Origin: an uncultured Oleiphilaceae bacterium
GTDB taxonomy: Bacteria > Pseudomonadota > Gammaproteobacteria > Pseudomonadales > Oleiphilaceae
Assembly: GCA_913060665.1 (NCBI GenBank)
Contig: CAJXUY010000026.1
Location: 1-38,682 of the forward strand
Length of the DNA: 38,682 bases
Reading direction: 5' to 3'
Below are positions 14,893 to 23,981 of this stretch, piece by piece. Position 1 is the stretch's first letter, and each line of letters starts with the position of its first letter. The notes beneath the pieces are model-generated. The model was not told where the DNA came from. It worked only from the letters and a program-made list of their open reading frames with translations, and made no database searches. Position numbers and translations under genes: made by a program.

Positions 14893-16818
14893 ATGCCGCC
14901 CATGTTGAATATTGAAGCGTTAAGTCTACTACGTGGCGGTAACACGCTGCTAGACCAAGTTGAAGTAACTATCCATACCGGCCGTCGTGTGGCGATTGTG
15001 GGTGCCAATGGATCTGGAAAAACCAGTCTCTTTAAGCTGATTTTGGGTGAGTTGCAGGCAGATGAGGGCCAGCTTACACTCCCCGGCCAGTGCCGTATCG
15101 CACATATGCAGCAGGAAGTTGATAATATTGATCGCACGGCTATTGAGCATGTGATTGACGGCCATAAAGAGCTTCGCCAACTCGAGGTTGCATTAGCGAA
15201 AGCAGAAGCAGCAGATGACCATGGCAAAATGGCCCAAATTCATGGTCAGTTAGACGCCATAGATGGCTATAACGTAAACGTAAGTGCTGAACAGCTACTA
15301 CATGGGCTTAGTTTTTCTCAGCAAGATATGCATCGTCCGGTGAGTGACTTTTCTGGTGGTTGGCGCATTCGCTTGAATCTTGCGCAGGCACTTATGTGTC
15401 CTTCAGACCTTTTGTTGCTTGATGAGCCGACCAACCACTTGGACCTTGATGCAACACTCTGGCTTGAGCGCTGGTTAAAGCAGTATCAAGGGACTTTGTT
15501 ATTTATCTCTCATGACCGTGACTTTATCGATAGTGTCGCGAGTCATGTGCTGCATTTTGAAAATAAAAAGCTCAATTACTATACCGGTAGTTATTCTGAC
15601 TTCGAAAAGCAACGCGCCGAACGACTCGCCCAGCAGCAAGCTAACTTTGAAAAACAACAACAACGCATTTCTGAGATAGAAGATTTCGTACGCCGTTTTC
15701 GCGCTAAAGCGACCAAAGCAAAACAGGCTCAGAGCCGACTAAAAGAGTTAGAGCGGATGGAAAAAATTGCGGCTGCACATATTGATTCGCCGTTTCATTT
15801 TGAATTCCCCTGCTCAGAAAAAATGTCAGACCCGTTATTAAACCTGAAGAAAATCTCGGTAGGGTATGGCGATAAGACGATTTTGAGTGATGTAACCTTA
15901 AGTATTCATCCGGGTACCCGAGTAGGGCTTCTTGGGCCGAATGGTGCAGGTAAATCTACTTTGATAAAGGCGTTTGTGAATGATTTGCCGCCACTGACGG
16001 GGGAGCGTGTATGCGGCGAGCATTTAGCGATTGGCTACTTTGCACAACACCAACTTGAAGCATTAGATCCTAAGGCATCTCCTGCGACGCATATTCAACG
16101 ACTTTCACCGACCGAGTCAGAGCAATCTATTCGTAATTTTTTGGGAGGCTTTGGCTTTCATGGTGACGATGCGTTTGGTGATATTACGACTTTTTCAGGG
16201 GGGGAGAAAGCACGCCTTGCACTCGCGATTATTGCGTGGCAGAAGCCGAACCTATTATTACTCGATGAGCCGACCAACCACCTTGATCTAGAAATGCGAC
16301 ATGCACTGACCATGGCGCTTCAGGGCTTTGAAGGCGCCGTTATAGTCGTTTCGCACGACCGGCATTTGTTGAAAAACACCGTCGAGGAGTTTTTACTCGT
16401 AGCGGATGGCAAAGTGGGCGTGTTTGATGATGATTTACCCGCGTATGAAAAGTGGTTACTGGATTATCAAAAACAATCTGATCAAACCGCTGAAAAAACA
16501 GTCAGTAATTCTGATAATGAGTCATCTGATGATAAAAAAGAACGAAAACGGTTAGCAGCAGAAGCGCGAAAACGCATTAGCCCGCTACGTAAGCAGTTAG
16601 AGAAAGATGAAAAGTCCATTGATCGACTGCATCAGGCGCTGGAGGAAATAGAAGGTTTGCTAGCAGACCCCGGTATCTACTCCGATACTCAAAAAGGTCG
16701 TCTAAAACAATTGCTACAACAGCAGGCTGAAAATAAAACCGAGCTTGAAGAGGTAGAGCTTAGTTGGTGCGATATCAGTGAGCAGATCGAAGCCCTTCAG
16801 GCTCAAGAGGGCGAGTGA
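14893..16818 (+). CDS. yheS: ABC-F family ATPase, YheS-like
   Basis: A soluble twin-ATPase of 641 residues that acts on the ribosome rather than as a transporter; it has no membrane domain. Domain 1 has Walker A GANGSGKTS, signature DFSGGWRIRLNLAQAL and Walker B LLLLDEPTNHLD. The linker (about 235-300), rich in Gln, Arg and Lys, holds the P-site tRNA-interaction motif. Domain 2 has GPNGAGKST, TFSGGEKARLALAII and LLLLDEPTNHLD. A charged coiled-coil extends from about 530 to the end, as in YheS. YheS is reported to help translation of difficult nascent chains. The ATG at 14893 has GAGG 4 bases upstream; a second ATG at 14902 is possible. Confidence 0.93.
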   Translation: MPPMLNIEALSLLRGGNTLLDQVEVTIHTGRRVAIVGANGSGKTSLFKLILGELQADEGQLTLPGQCRIAHMQQEVDNIDRTAIEHVIDGHKELRQLEVALAKAEAADDHGKMAQIHGQLDAIDGYNVNVSAEQLLHGLSFSQQDMHRPVSDFSGGWRIRLNLAQALMCPSDLLLLDEPTNHLDLDATLWLERWLKQYQGTLLFISHDRDFIDSVASHVLHFENKKLNYYTGSYSDFEKQRAERLAQQQANFEKQQQRISEIEDFVRRFRAKATKAKQAQSRLKELERMEKIAAAHIDSPFHFEFPCSEKMSDPLLNLKKISVGYGDKTILSDVTLSIHPGTRVGLLGPNGAGKSTLIKAFVNDLPPLTGERVCGEHLAIGYFAQHQLEALDPKASPATHIQRLSPTESEQSIRNFLGGFGFHGDDAFGDITTFSGGEKARLALAIIAWQKPNLLLLDEPTNHLDLEMRHALTMALQGFEGAVIVVSHDRHLLKNTVEEFLLVADGKVGVFDDDLPAYEKWLLDYQKQSDQTAEKTVSNSDNESSDDKKERKRLAAEARKRISPLRKQLEKDEKSIDRLHQALEEIEGLLADPGIYSDTQKGRLKQLLQQQAENKTELEEVELSWCDISEQIEALQAQEGE

Positions 16819-17468
16819 ATACGCGGCCCACTTTATACTCTTTTCGCCGTTGCCCCTACGCGATGCGAGCGCGAATGGCCTTGAGCTATAGTGGTATAGC
16901 GGTTGAACTGCGAGAGATTGAGCTTAAAAATAAACCAGCCGAAATGTTGGCTGCCTCTGCAAAAGGCACTGTTCCTGTTTTGATATTGCCTGATGCTAAT
17001 GTCATTGACGAAAGTAGGGACGTTATTGATTGGGCGTTAGCTCAACATGACCCAGATAATTGGCTGCTTGAACAACACATAGGCTTACAGGACGTGGGCG
17101 TTAGCCTAATTGACCGGAATGACGGTGAGTTTAAAGGCTATCTAGATCGCTACAAGTATGCCGACCGGTACCCAGACTTTACTGAAGTGCACTATCGCAC
17201 TCAAGGCGAGCCGTTCCTAGCGCAATTAGACGAGAGGCTTCAATCGAGCCGATACTTGTTAGGCGATAAACTGTCAGTAGCTGATGTTGCGATTATGCCG
17301 TTTATACGCCAGTTTGCCCATGTCGATATTCATTGGTTTAGGCGCACCCAGTACACTGCACTGCAATGCTGGTTAGATGAGTTTTTGGCATCAGCGTTAT
17401 TTAACCGTGTGATGGAAAAGTATAAACCGTGGGTAGCCGGCAGCGAACTTATTTGTCTACCTTGTTAG
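16815..17468 (+). CDS. glutathione S-transferase family protein
   Basis: A 217-residue cytosolic GST. The N-terminal thioredoxin-fold domain begins LYSFRRCPYAMRARMAL, with a CPYA active-site motif as in glutaredoxin-2 and omega-like GSTs, and contains the cis-Pro segment GTVPVLIL followed by ESRDVIDW for glutathione binding. The helical C-terminal domain includes LGDKLSVADVAIMPFIRQF. Its GTG start overlaps the ABC-F stop by four bases (GTGA), so it is translationally coupled. The substrate cannot be told. Confidence 0.9.
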   Translation: MNTRPTLYSFRRCPYAMRARMALSYSGIAVELREIELKNKPAEMLAASAKGTVPVLILPDANVIDESRDVIDWALAQHDPDNWLLEQHIGLQDVGVSLIDRNDGEFKGYLDRYKYADRYPDFTEVHYRTQGEPFLAQLDERLQSSRYLLGDKLSVADVAIMPFIRQFAHVDIHWFRRTQYTALQCWLDEFLASALFNRVMEKYKPWVAGSELICLPC

Positions 17469-17483
17469 TGGTCGTTAGTCTTT

Positions 17484-17636
17484 CTATTGTGGGCGCCAAT
17501 AACCATCGCCACCACAAACCATCGCATCTTTGACTGTACCCTCTGGGTACTCAATTCCATCTAGCCAGCACCCCGCGCTTGCGTCTGCGATGAATGACGA
17601 TAGCGCAGCGATTAATAGCCATTGTTTTATTTTCAC
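17484..17636 (-). CDS. 50-residue exported small protein with two cysteines
   Basis: A minus-strand gene that opens with GTG and reads MKIKQWLLIAALSSFIADAS, a good Sec signal peptide with predicted cleavage near residue 21. The mature part is about 29 residues, with two Cys (near 23 and 41) likely joined by a periplasmic disulfide, and the motif CWLDGIEYPEGTV resembling DUF1496-type peptides. AGGAG lies 9 bases upstream of the GTG, inside the last codons of the preceding gene, and the start is only 2 bases after that gene's TAA. The pair is therefore a tightly coupled operon. It is a real gene in my view; function is unknown. Confidence 0.7.
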   Translation of the reverse strand: MKIKQWLLIAALSSFIADASAGCWLDGIEYPEGTVKDAMVCGGDGYWRPQ

Positions 17637-17638
17637 TC

Positions 17639-18640
17639 TTATTTCTCCTGATCTGCCTCTTTGTTATTTCTGAGGTCTCCGTTCAAAACTGACTCTCCTG
17701 TTATGGATAGTCGTTTATATGCTTGCTCTGCCAGCATTCCTGATACGATTCCTAAAAATGAGATCAGAAAGGGTGAGAGATTTTGTTCACTACTATCTGA
17801 AAATGTTGACTGGCCTGACTTAAGCATAACGTACATCGATAGCGCTAATATCATGCCTAAAAAGGGTCTAAATAAATACATACTGAGGCTTTTGGGGTAG
17901 CTTTCAGGCTCTTGCAAAAACTCAACCGTTACAAATATCAGGCTTCCTAGAACGCCCATTGATAACACTAATACAATAATTAAAATGGGGGTTGGGATAG
18001 CCCAAAAGGAGTCGATGCCTAACAGTGATGAAAAACCTTGAAAAAACTTCTCAAAGTATTCGATATCAGAAAAGGTATCAATGAGTACTTTGTGCTTGAG
18101 AATATAACGAGTTTGTAGCGCCTTTATATCCCTTAATTCCAAGTCTACTTTATGTATATTTCCTTCTGTGTACCTGACTGTTAGCTGTAACGCCTCATTA
18201 TTAGGGTCGAGGGACAGTTCTTTTTTCTGTCTGACTTTTGCTTCTTTAAATGCTGTCTGTCGCCGCTCGATGAGGGCAATGTCTGCGGCTATTACCTCGT
18301 TGAGTTTTTTATATATAGAAAGCACTTCTCCAGTAGAGTAGAACTGATCGCCTTCCGGTGCCTTATTGGGGATACAGGGAACGGTTGCCAAAGGCCCTTC
18401 GGCTTTTGAATCCAACTTTGAAGTATTGCAAAGGTGGTCAGTAAAAGAGGTTTCACTGAGTGAACTGGATTGTGGAATTGAGTTAAGTTTAATCTGAAAT
18501 TGATAGGTGCTAAGAGAATAGACGACCAGAAATACGCAAAGCACATATAGGCTTGCTAGCCAAAAGCCAATAAGTGTTCGCTTGCACCTTGTTATGTTTT
18601 TGCTTTTAGCACTAAAACCCAAAACTTTCATTTCTATCAT
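17639..18640 (-). CDS. unrecognised four-pass inner-membrane protein with a coiled-coil
   Basis: About 333 residues. A membrane segment near residues 24-44 is followed by a long periplasmic-type region. That region has two Cys (HLCNTSK and TVPCIPNK) and a coiled-coil of roughly 85 residues (from STGEVLSIYKKLNEVIAADI to about 190). Three further membrane segments follow (about 215-242, 252-274 and 290-310), then a short polar tail ending KEADQEK. I do not recognise the family. The ATG at 18640 is preceded by TTGGAC; a TTG at 18649 in frame is less likely. It is coupled to the 50-residue exported protein, and both have paired cysteines on the same side of the membrane, so they may work together. 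Confidence 0.75.
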   Translation of the reverse strand: MIEMKVLGFSAKSKNITRCKRTLIGFWLASLYVLCVFLVVYSLSTYQFQIKLNSIPQSSSLSETSFTDHLCNTSKLDSKAEGPLATVPCIPNKAPEGDQFYSTGEVLSIYKKLNEVIAADIALIERRQTAFKEAKVRQKKELSLDPNNEALQLTVRYTEGNIHKVDLELRDIKALQTRYILKHKVLIDTFSDIEYFEKFFQGFSSLLGIDSFWAIPTPILIIVLVLSMGVLGSLIFVTVEFLQEPESYPKSLSMYLFRPFLGMILALSMYVMLKSGQSTFSDSSEQNLSPFLISFLGIVSGMLAEQAYKRLSITGESVLNGDLRNNKEADQEK

Positions 18641-18803
18641 GATGTCCAAATTGAAGTTTAGAGATCAATGTAGAAGACAGCGCTGTGTACTACCAGCCAT
18701 TCCAGATTGGCTTATTACAGGGTAATTATAGTACAGCTTGGATACCGGGCAAGTTTCGGGGAGGCGAGCTTTTTTAGTGGAGGGTTATTCGCTGCTTTTT
18801 CGG

Positions 18804-20330
18804 CTAAGAAATATGCAAAGAATACCCCACTGACTTTAACTGATCGGCTTCGATTTCAAGGTCATCTCTGGTAAGTGGGTGTTGCTCCAGCCATTCAGGT
18901 TCAAATTCTATGTTGAGCGCATCGGCATCCGCATCAACTTTAAAGGTTGTTGATTGCCCGCTATCACGGCTTCTATTTAATGCGACCGCTAACCTAAGCA
19001 GTATTGCGAGTCGTATTAAAGGCTTTGATTGTTCATCTGAATACCCAGCAAAAATATCAGCGCTAAACTTACGGCGATGGCTGCGAATGAGTGTCGCTAT
19101 GGCTTGTTGTAACTGGTTTGAGAAGCCTGATAAATCAGAGTACTTGATAAGATAGGCGCCGTGTTTATGGTATTGGGTATGAGAAATCGCTAGACCAACT
19201 TCATGTAGGCGGCTAGACCAGCGCAATAAGTCGGCAAAAAAATCAGCGTTTAGCCCCCAGTAATGCTGTACCTGACGAAACGCGTACATGGCAGTTCGCT
19301 CAACGGTTTGCGCATGAGGCATGTCGACCATATACCGCTCTTGTAGTGCAGATATGGTTCGCTCTCTTACATCTTCATGTTGAATACGCCCAATCATATC
19401 GTAGAGAAGACCTTCTCTTAACGCACCATCAGCAAAGGTCATGATATCGATTGAAAGCACTTCAAAGCAAGCGCAGAGAATCGCCAAGCCTGAAGGGAAG
19501 ATAGACAGCCGGTCTTTCTTTACGCCTATATCTTGTAAATTTTCAATATGACCTTGTGAGATAACATGTGCTTTTAACTGGTTGAGGGATTGGGCTGTAA
19601 TGCCCTCTTTGGAATAGCCAAGGCTTTCTACCAGATGTGCGATGGCTTTAATGGAGCCTGAAGATCCAATGCTGGTTTGCCAGCCTAATGCTTGAAAACG
19701 GTAGCGAATGTTGAGTAGCTCTCTAGAGGCATGTGCGATCGCCGCCCGCATTCCTTTTTTGGTTATCGTCCCGTCACCGAAATAACGCTCGCGAAAAGAA
19801 ACGCAGCCCATGTGTAAGCTTTCAAGTGCTTGGGTTTCAAAACGTTCACCAATTATAAACTCGGTACTGCCTCCGCCGATATCAATGACCAGTTTACGGC
19901 CTGCATCGTCTGCCAGAGTATGTGCAACGCCCAAGTAAACCAAACGGGCTTCTTCGCGACCTGCTATGATCTCAACAGGGGCGCCAAGAATCGCTTCCGC
20001 TTTACGGGTGAAATCCCGCGAGTTTTTGGCCACCCGCAGAGCGTTAGTGCCAACGACTTGTATCGCGTGAGGTGGAATACCTTGTAGTCGCTGAGCAAAA
20101 CGCTTTAAACACTCAAGCCCTCTTTCCTGCGATGCCTCGGAAAGATAATTTTTATTATCTAATCCTGCAGCTAGTTGGATTTTCTCACCGAGCTTGTCTA
20201 ACGTACGAATCTCACCGTAAACAGTGCGCCCAACCACCATGTGGAAGCTGTTGGAGCCTAAATCAATAGACGCGAGTGTTTCGGGAATTTCCTTCTTTGA
20301 TGCATTATTATCAGAGTGCAATGACGTCAC
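18804..20330 (-). CDS. ppx: exopolyphosphatase (Ppx/GppA family)
   Basis: Removes terminal phosphates from polyphosphate or hydrolyses pppGpp; 508 residues. The ASKHA phosphatase fold shows phosphate-1 ASIDLGSNSFHMVVG near the N-terminus, EEARLVYLGVAHTL, phosphate-2 KLVIDIGGGSTEFIIG and GSSGSIKAIAHLVE. A C-terminal HD-like helical domain (from about 315) contains SSRLHEVGLAISHTQYHKHG. Length and adjacency to trxA point to Ppx rather than GppA. It starts with GTG, with AAGG 4 bases upstream. Its promoter region carries an FNR/Anr-like box centred 41.5 bp before the predicted start site, with a TATTAT -10. No ppk is adjacent. Confidence 0.93.
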   Translation of the reverse strand: MTSLHSDNNASKKEIPETLASIDLGSNSFHMVVGRTVYGEIRTLDKLGEKIQLAAGLDNKNYLSEASQERGLECLKRFAQRLQGIPPHAIQVVGTNALRVAKNSRDFTRKAEAILGAPVEIIAGREEARLVYLGVAHTLADDAGRKLVIDIGGGSTEFIIGERFETQALESLHMGCVSFRERYFGDGTITKKGMRAAIAHASRELLNIRYRFQALGWQTSIGSSGSIKAIAHLVESLGYSKEGITAQSLNQLKAHVISQGHIENLQDIGVKKDRLSIFPSGLAILCACFEVLSIDIMTFADGALREGLLYDMIGRIQHEDVRERTISALQERYMVDMPHAQTVERTAMYAFRQVQHYWGLNADFFADLLRWSSRLHEVGLAISHTQYHKHGAYLIKYSDLSGFSNQLQQAIATLIRSHRRKFSADIFAGYSDEQSKPLIRLAILLRLAVALNRSRDSGQSTTFKVDADADALNIEFEPEWLEQHPLTRDDLEIEADQLKSVGYSLHIS

Positions 20331-20398
20331 GTGCCTTGAAATCCTCTGTTGAACCTATATATTAGAAACCATCTAAGGCAATCATAAGCCAAAGGTAG

Positions 20399-20440
20399 AT
20401 AATATGACACTAGCAATGAGTGATTTTTGATTAAGATCAC
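20399..20440 (-). promoter_or_regulatory. candidate class II FNR/Anr promoter of ppx
   Basis: TTGAT-TAAG-ATCAC at 20427-20440 matches the FNR/Anr consensus (TTGAT-N4-ATCAA) at 9 of 10 positions. On the minus strand TATTAT (20399-20404) would be the -10, placing the start at 20392 and the box centre at exactly -41.5, the class II activating position. No matching -35 is needed there. It could also act on trxA from about -68. Confidence 0.5.
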
Positions 20441-20466
20441 TTACAAATCAGTGTTTGTTTATGTCT

Positions 20467-20495
20467 TTAACTATTGACTGCCCCTACGTTATACT
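20467..20495 (+). promoter_or_regulatory. candidate sigma-70 promoter of trxA
   Basis: TTAACT (20467-20472) and TATACT (20490-20495) are 17 bases apart, giving a start near 20502 and a short leader to the ATG at 20528. An 11-base direct repeat, AACTATTGACT, occurs at 20469-20479 and 20498-20508. Confidence 0.45.
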
Positions 20496-20527
20496 ACAAC
20501 TATTGACTACAACATCAGGAAACCAGA

Positions 20528-20854
20528 ATGAGCGACAAAATTGTTAATGTAACCGATGCCTCTTTTGAAGAAGAAGTCTTGAATGCTGATACTGCGGTAT
20601 TGGTTGACTACTGGGCTGAGTGGTGTGGACCATGTAAAATGATTGCGCCTGTTCTGGAAGAGATTGCTGATGAGTATGAAGGACGTCTTAAGATCTGTAA
20701 GTTGAATATTGACGAGAATGAGCAGACGCCACCTAAGTTCAATATTCGCGGTATTCCAACATTAATGCTGTTTAAAAACGGTAATGTTGATGCGACTAAA
20801 GTCGGCGCACTATCTAAGTCTCAGTTGACTGCATTTTTAGATAGCAATATCTAA
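20528..20854 (+). CDS. trxA: thioredoxin
   Basis: Cytosolic dithiol reductant of 108 residues with the [19 protein letters not shown] active site (CGPC), the cis-Pro loop [12 protein letters not shown] and the helix ending FLDSNI. It is divergent from ppx, as in pseudomonads. There it is normally followed by rho, but here rho lies 13.7 kb further on. AGGA lies about 9 bases upstream of the ATG. A very strong dyad ends the transcript. Confidence 0.97.
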   Translation: MSDKIVNVTDASFEEEVLNADTAVLVDYWAEWCGPCKMIAPVLEEIADEYEGRLKICKLNIDENEQTPPKFNIRGIPTLMLFKNGNVDATKVGALSKSQLTAFLDSNI

Positions 20855-20920
20855 TGTGTTGACGTCTGTAACTGTGGACGCATGGTCATCATCGCCTTGG
20901 CTGGAATGACATGAAACACA

Positions 20921-20959
20921 ACCAAAAAAGGCGAGCTATGATAGCTCGCCTTTTTTGGT
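20921..20959. terminator. strong bidirectional terminator between trxA and the nap operon
   Basis: A perfect 17-bp inverted repeat, ACCAAAAAAGGCGAGCT, with loop ATGAT and a run of six T in the distal arm, read as a factor-independent terminator in both directions. It serves trxA from the left and the nap-side genes from the right, 14 bp before the TAA of the TIGR02808 gene. Confidence 0.92.
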
Positions 20960-20972
20960 TTAGTCCTTATTC

Positions 20973-21110
20973 TTACTGGTTATCACCGTTGCCAGTGACT
21001 TCCAGCAGAAAGCAGCATACCGCTGCGGTCACCGCAAATCCAACTATAAAAATAGTAGGCATGGCGGCGTAACCAAGAATATTCCAGATTATCGTTTCTA
21101 AGGGACCCAT
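20973..21110 (-). CDS. TIGR02808-type small membrane protein of the nap operon
   Basis: A 45-residue protein beginning MGPLETIIWNILGYAAMP, with one membrane segment (about residues 8-36) containing a Cys-Cys pair, and a short polar tail. It matches my memory of TIGR02808, a family of about 46 residues found in Vibrio and Photobacterium, generally beside periplasmic nitrate reductase genes. GGAG lies 7 bases before the ATG. It is the last gene of the nap operon, 40 bp past napC. Function is unknown; a role in NapC/NapB assembly or quinol access is speculation. Confidence 0.82.
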   Translation of the reverse strand: MGPLETIIWNILGYAAMPTIFIVGFAVTAAVCCFLLEVTGNGDNQ

Positions 21111-21150
21111 CTTTTCTCTCCAAATCTAGTGATGTAAGCGAGCACTATGG

Positions 21151-21750
21151 CTAGTGCCAGCCCTCAACGCCTTCCATATCAGGTAGCTCGTGAGCAATAC
21201 CTTTGTGGCAGTCGATACAGGTTTTTTCACCAGAGGCCAGCGCGGTTGAGTGCATCGTTACAGAGCGACGACCTTGTTCACTGAAATCCATCGACTCAAA
21301 GTTGTGGCAGTTACGACATTCGCGTGAATCATTCTCCTTCATGCGTTTCCACTCGCGTAGCGCCATACTCTTACGGTGCTCTACGAACTTTTCCCGAGTG
21401 TCGATAAGACCGGTAATTTTGCCCCATACTTCTTTACTTGCAGCAATTTTACGAATGATCTTATGGGTCCAGTCTTTTGGCACGTGACAGTCAGGGCATG
21501 TGGCTCGAACACCTGAGCGATTGCTGTAGTGAATGGTCTCCCGGTACTCTTGGTAGACATTCGCTTCCATCTCGTGACAGCTGATACAGAACTCTTCGGT
21601 ATTGGTTATCTCAAGCGCAGTGTTGAAACCACCCCAAAAGACAATACCAGCAACAAAGCCAAGGGCAAGAATAATGCCCATGGCGATGCGGGTAGGATTC
21701 GTCAATAGAGACCAGTAACGCCCTATCAGACCTTTATTTTGATTTGCCAT
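21151..21750 (-). CDS. napC: NapC tetrahaem quinol dehydrogenase
   Basis: Membrane-anchored c-type cytochrome of 199 residues (NapC/NirT family) that takes electrons from the quinol pool to NapB/NapA. A single N-terminal membrane segment (about 21-42) is followed by four CXXCH haem sites at 55-59 (CISCH), 85-89 (CPDCH), 145-149 (CRNCH) and 178-182 (CIDCH). The spacing and the [11 protein letters not shown] start are standard. It is seventh in the napFDAGHBC order. Confidence 0.96.
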   Translation of the reverse strand: MANQNKGLIGRYWSLLTNPTRIAMGIILALGFVAGIVFWGGFNTALEITNTEEFCISCHEMEANVYQEYRETIHYSNRSGVRATCPDCHVPKDWTHKIIRKIAASKEVWGKITGLIDTREKFVEHRKSMALREWKRMKENDSRECRNCHNFESMDFSEQGRRSVTMHSTALASGEKTCIDCHKGIAHELPDMEGVEGWH

Positions 21751-21783
21751 ACTTTAGCACTCCACTTTCTCTAATCTTCGGTT

Positions 21784-22239
21784 CTAATCAGCGAGCGGCT
21801 TCACTGAGTTGAAATTGTTATCAACGAGTGGTTTGGCATCCGCTTGAGGAACGTGGCACTGGTTACAAAAGTAGCGGCGAGGCGATACATCTGATAACTG
21901 CTGACCGTCACGGGTTTCAAAGTGCGTCATACTAACCTTGGTCGCACCCGTCTTTTTATAGTTTTGCCAGCTGTGGCAAGAAAGACACTTGTTGCTGTTA
22001 AGGTCTACCTTATAACCACGAATCTGATGAGGGATCAGTGGTGGTTGATGTAAGTAGTCCCTCTCAAAGGTTTCGCGGTCTCTCGGAACCCGCTTTAGTG
22101 AATCAGCCGTGTTATTGGCATCAAGCTCTTCTAGCCCACGAAGTGATTGGACACCACCCATGTCAGCCCAAGCTACATTGGTCGCTATGATACTAGTCAG
22201 TAGACTGACAAAGGCAACAATAGTTAATCGTTTTTTCAT
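21784..22239 (-). CDS. napB: NapB dihaem electron transfer subunit
   Basis: Periplasmic dihaem cytochrome, 151 residues with the signal peptide, which cleaves after VAWA (residue 25). The two haem sites are CLSCH (85-89) and CNQCH (125-129). The motifs PPLIPHQIRGY and RRYFCNQCHVPQ are typical of NapB. The start MKKRLTIVAF at 22239 follows GGAG and lies one base after the napH stop; a longer frame would extend into napH and is rejected. It forms a complex with NapA. Confidence 0.95.
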   Translation of the reverse strand: MKKRLTIVAFVSLLTSIIATNVAWADMGGVQSLRGLEELDANNTADSLKRVPRDRETFERDYLHQPPLIPHQIRGYKVDLNSNKCLSCHSWQNYKKTGATKVSMTHFETRDGQQLSDVSPRRYFCNQCHVPQADAKPLVDNNFNSVKPLAD

Positions 22240-22240
22240 T

Positions 22241-23116
22241 TTATTTCTCCGCCTTGTTGGCAAATCTCGAACTATAGTGAAATACATCTTTTGCGCAAAT
22301 ATCGATACATCGTCCGCAGTTAGTGCAGTCGGAAGCAATAATGACAGGGCCTACTCCACTCGCTTCGCCCTTGAGCGCAGGTCTAATTACCTGAGGCTCG
22401 GGGCATACTGCGTAGCAGTCCATGCAGTCGTTGCACTTTGATCTGTCTGAAGCGCTTACTTTTAGCGGGCTGTATTTACCCACTAAACTATAAAAAGCAC
22501 CCATTGGACAGACATGTCCGCACCAGCCGCGACGGCTGATAAATAGGTCAAATAAAAATATGGCGATGATGAGAGACCAGCCCATGCCCATTCCGAAGAT
22601 GAGTCCCCGGTGTAACATTGATACCGGATTGATCAGCTCCCACACTACATACCCTGTGAAGAGTGGTGTGATAAAGCACATCGCTAATATCCAATACCGG
22701 AGTGAACGAGCGAGCTGGGTGCTTTTACGTAGCCCTAAACGGCGACGTAACCAGCCAGCACTGTCGGTCACAATGTTAACCGGGCATACCCAGGAGCAGA
22801 AGACTCGACCTCCAACCAAAAAATAGAAAGTAAAAATGATCAGTGCACCCAATATAGCCGTTAGATCTGGTTGATGACCCGAGAAAAAGGTCTGCAACAG
22901 TAAAAACGGATCGGCCATCGGGATGGTGCCAAAAAGTAAGCTGGCACTCAGGTTACCTTTAATCCACCAGATACTTGCTAGAGGCCCAAGCAGAAACAAC
23001 CCTAAAATACTGAGTTGAGAAACTCTGCGAAGTAGCAACCACTGGTGAGTTTTAAGCCACCCTTTTTCAATTATTGCATCTTGACCGATGACTGTACTTT
23101 TAGCTGAAACACTCAT
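22241..23116 (-). CDS. napH: NapH quinol dehydrogenase, iron-sulfur membrane subunit
   Basis: An integral membrane ferredoxin-type protein of 291 residues with about four transmembrane segments. It carries two CxxxCP motifs near the membrane (FCSWVCPVN and WCGHVCPMG) and two 4Fe-4S sites, [12 protein letters not shown] and [12 protein letters not shown]. With NapG it oxidises ubiquinol and feeds NapC/NapB. The start ATG overlaps the napG stop by four bases (ATGA). Confidence 0.95.
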   Translation of the reverse strand: MSVSAKSTVIGQDAIIEKGWLKTHQWLLLRRVSQLSILGLFLLGPLASIWWIKGNLSASLLFGTIPMADPFLLLQTFFSGHQPDLTAILGALIIFTFYFLVGGRVFCSWVCPVNIVTDSAGWLRRRLGLRKSTQLARSLRYWILAMCFITPLFTGYVVWELINPVSMLHRGLIFGMGMGWSLIIAIFLFDLFISRRGWCGHVCPMGAFYSLVGKYSPLKVSASDRSKCNDCMDCYAVCPEPQVIRPALKGEASGVGPVIIASDCTNCGRCIDICAKDVFHYSSRFANKAEK

Positions 23117-23913
23117 TTATTACCTCCAACAGGGGCAATGTTGAGTGACTCAGCCTCAGTAGCTGGCATGCGGTTTGGAAGGTCAATAATATTAGGCACC
23201 AATTCTCTTCCGGCTTTCTCTTTCTCTTCCCAGCCCCAGCGATAGTGTTTGCCAAGTTCCCCTTTCGCTAGCTCTCTAGGCATCACCTTGATTGCTGCTT
23301 CTTCGAGTACGCAGGCATGTTCACACTTGCCGCAGCCAGTACAGATATCGGAATGCACGACCGGTTCAAATATGGCGTGAACTCCGGTACGAGTATTTTG
23401 GGTAAGGTTGAGCGTGATCGCCTCTTCAATTAAAGGGCATACGCGGTAACACACGTCACATCGTAGTCCTTGAATATTGAGGCAGGTTTCACGGTCAATC
23501 AGTACCGCAACGCCCATTTTGGCATCATCAATATTGGTGAGTTTAGGGTCCAGTGCGCCTGTTGGGCATGCCTTAACACAAGGAATATCGTCACACATTT
23601 CGCATGGCACTTTCCTCGCATCAAAGTATGGGGTCCCAGTAGTCACTGGTTCAAATAAACGGGCCAACTTTAATGTGTCGTAGGGGCAATCCTCTACGCA
23701 GAGTCCGCAGCGCACACAGGCACCGAGAAAATCATCTTCTATTAATGCACCAGGCGGGCGTAGTGCTAGAGCAGCATGAGTTTTGCTTTGTTCCCCATAC
23801 ATTCCCAGACCAAGCCCAAGCAGGCCAACACTACAGGCGGCATGACCGCTGTCAGTTAAAAACTGACGACGGCTAACCGGCTGTTGTTTGCTGTTTGCTT
23901 TTTTGTTCGCCAT
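23113..23913 (-). CDS. napG: NapG ferredoxin-type subunit
   Basis: A periplasmic 4Fe-4S protein of 266 residues exported by Tat; the signal shows [20 protein letters not shown]. Four cluster-binding regions follow: [35 protein letters not shown] and [12 protein letters not shown]. It is the soluble partner of NapH in the ubiquinol branch. The ATG at 23913 is used here; a GTG four codons upstream is also open. Confidence 0.94.
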   Translation of the reverse strand: MANKKANSKQQPVSRRQFLTDSGHAACSVGLLGLGLGMYGEQSKTHAALALRPPGALIEDDFLGACVRCGLCVEDCPYDTLKLARLFEPVTTGTPYFDARKVPCEMCDDIPCVKACPTGALDPKLTNIDDAKMGVAVLIDRETCLNIQGLRCDVCYRVCPLIEEAITLNLTQNTRTGVHAIFEPVVHSDICTGCGKCEHACVLEEAAIKVMPRELAKGELGKHYRWGWEEKEKAGRELVPNIIDLPNRMPATEAESLNIAPVGGNK

Positions 23914-23981
23914 GGTACTTATCACTTCTATCTTTTTAAGTCGTATTTAATTGAACTTGCACAGTATGAGTGTGCGACGAT

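Noticed and set aside
14847-15227. 126-residue minus-strand ORF over the ABC-F start
   Set aside because: A shadow frame of the strongly recognised ABC-F gene; Ser- and Cys-rich, as typical of reverse frames.
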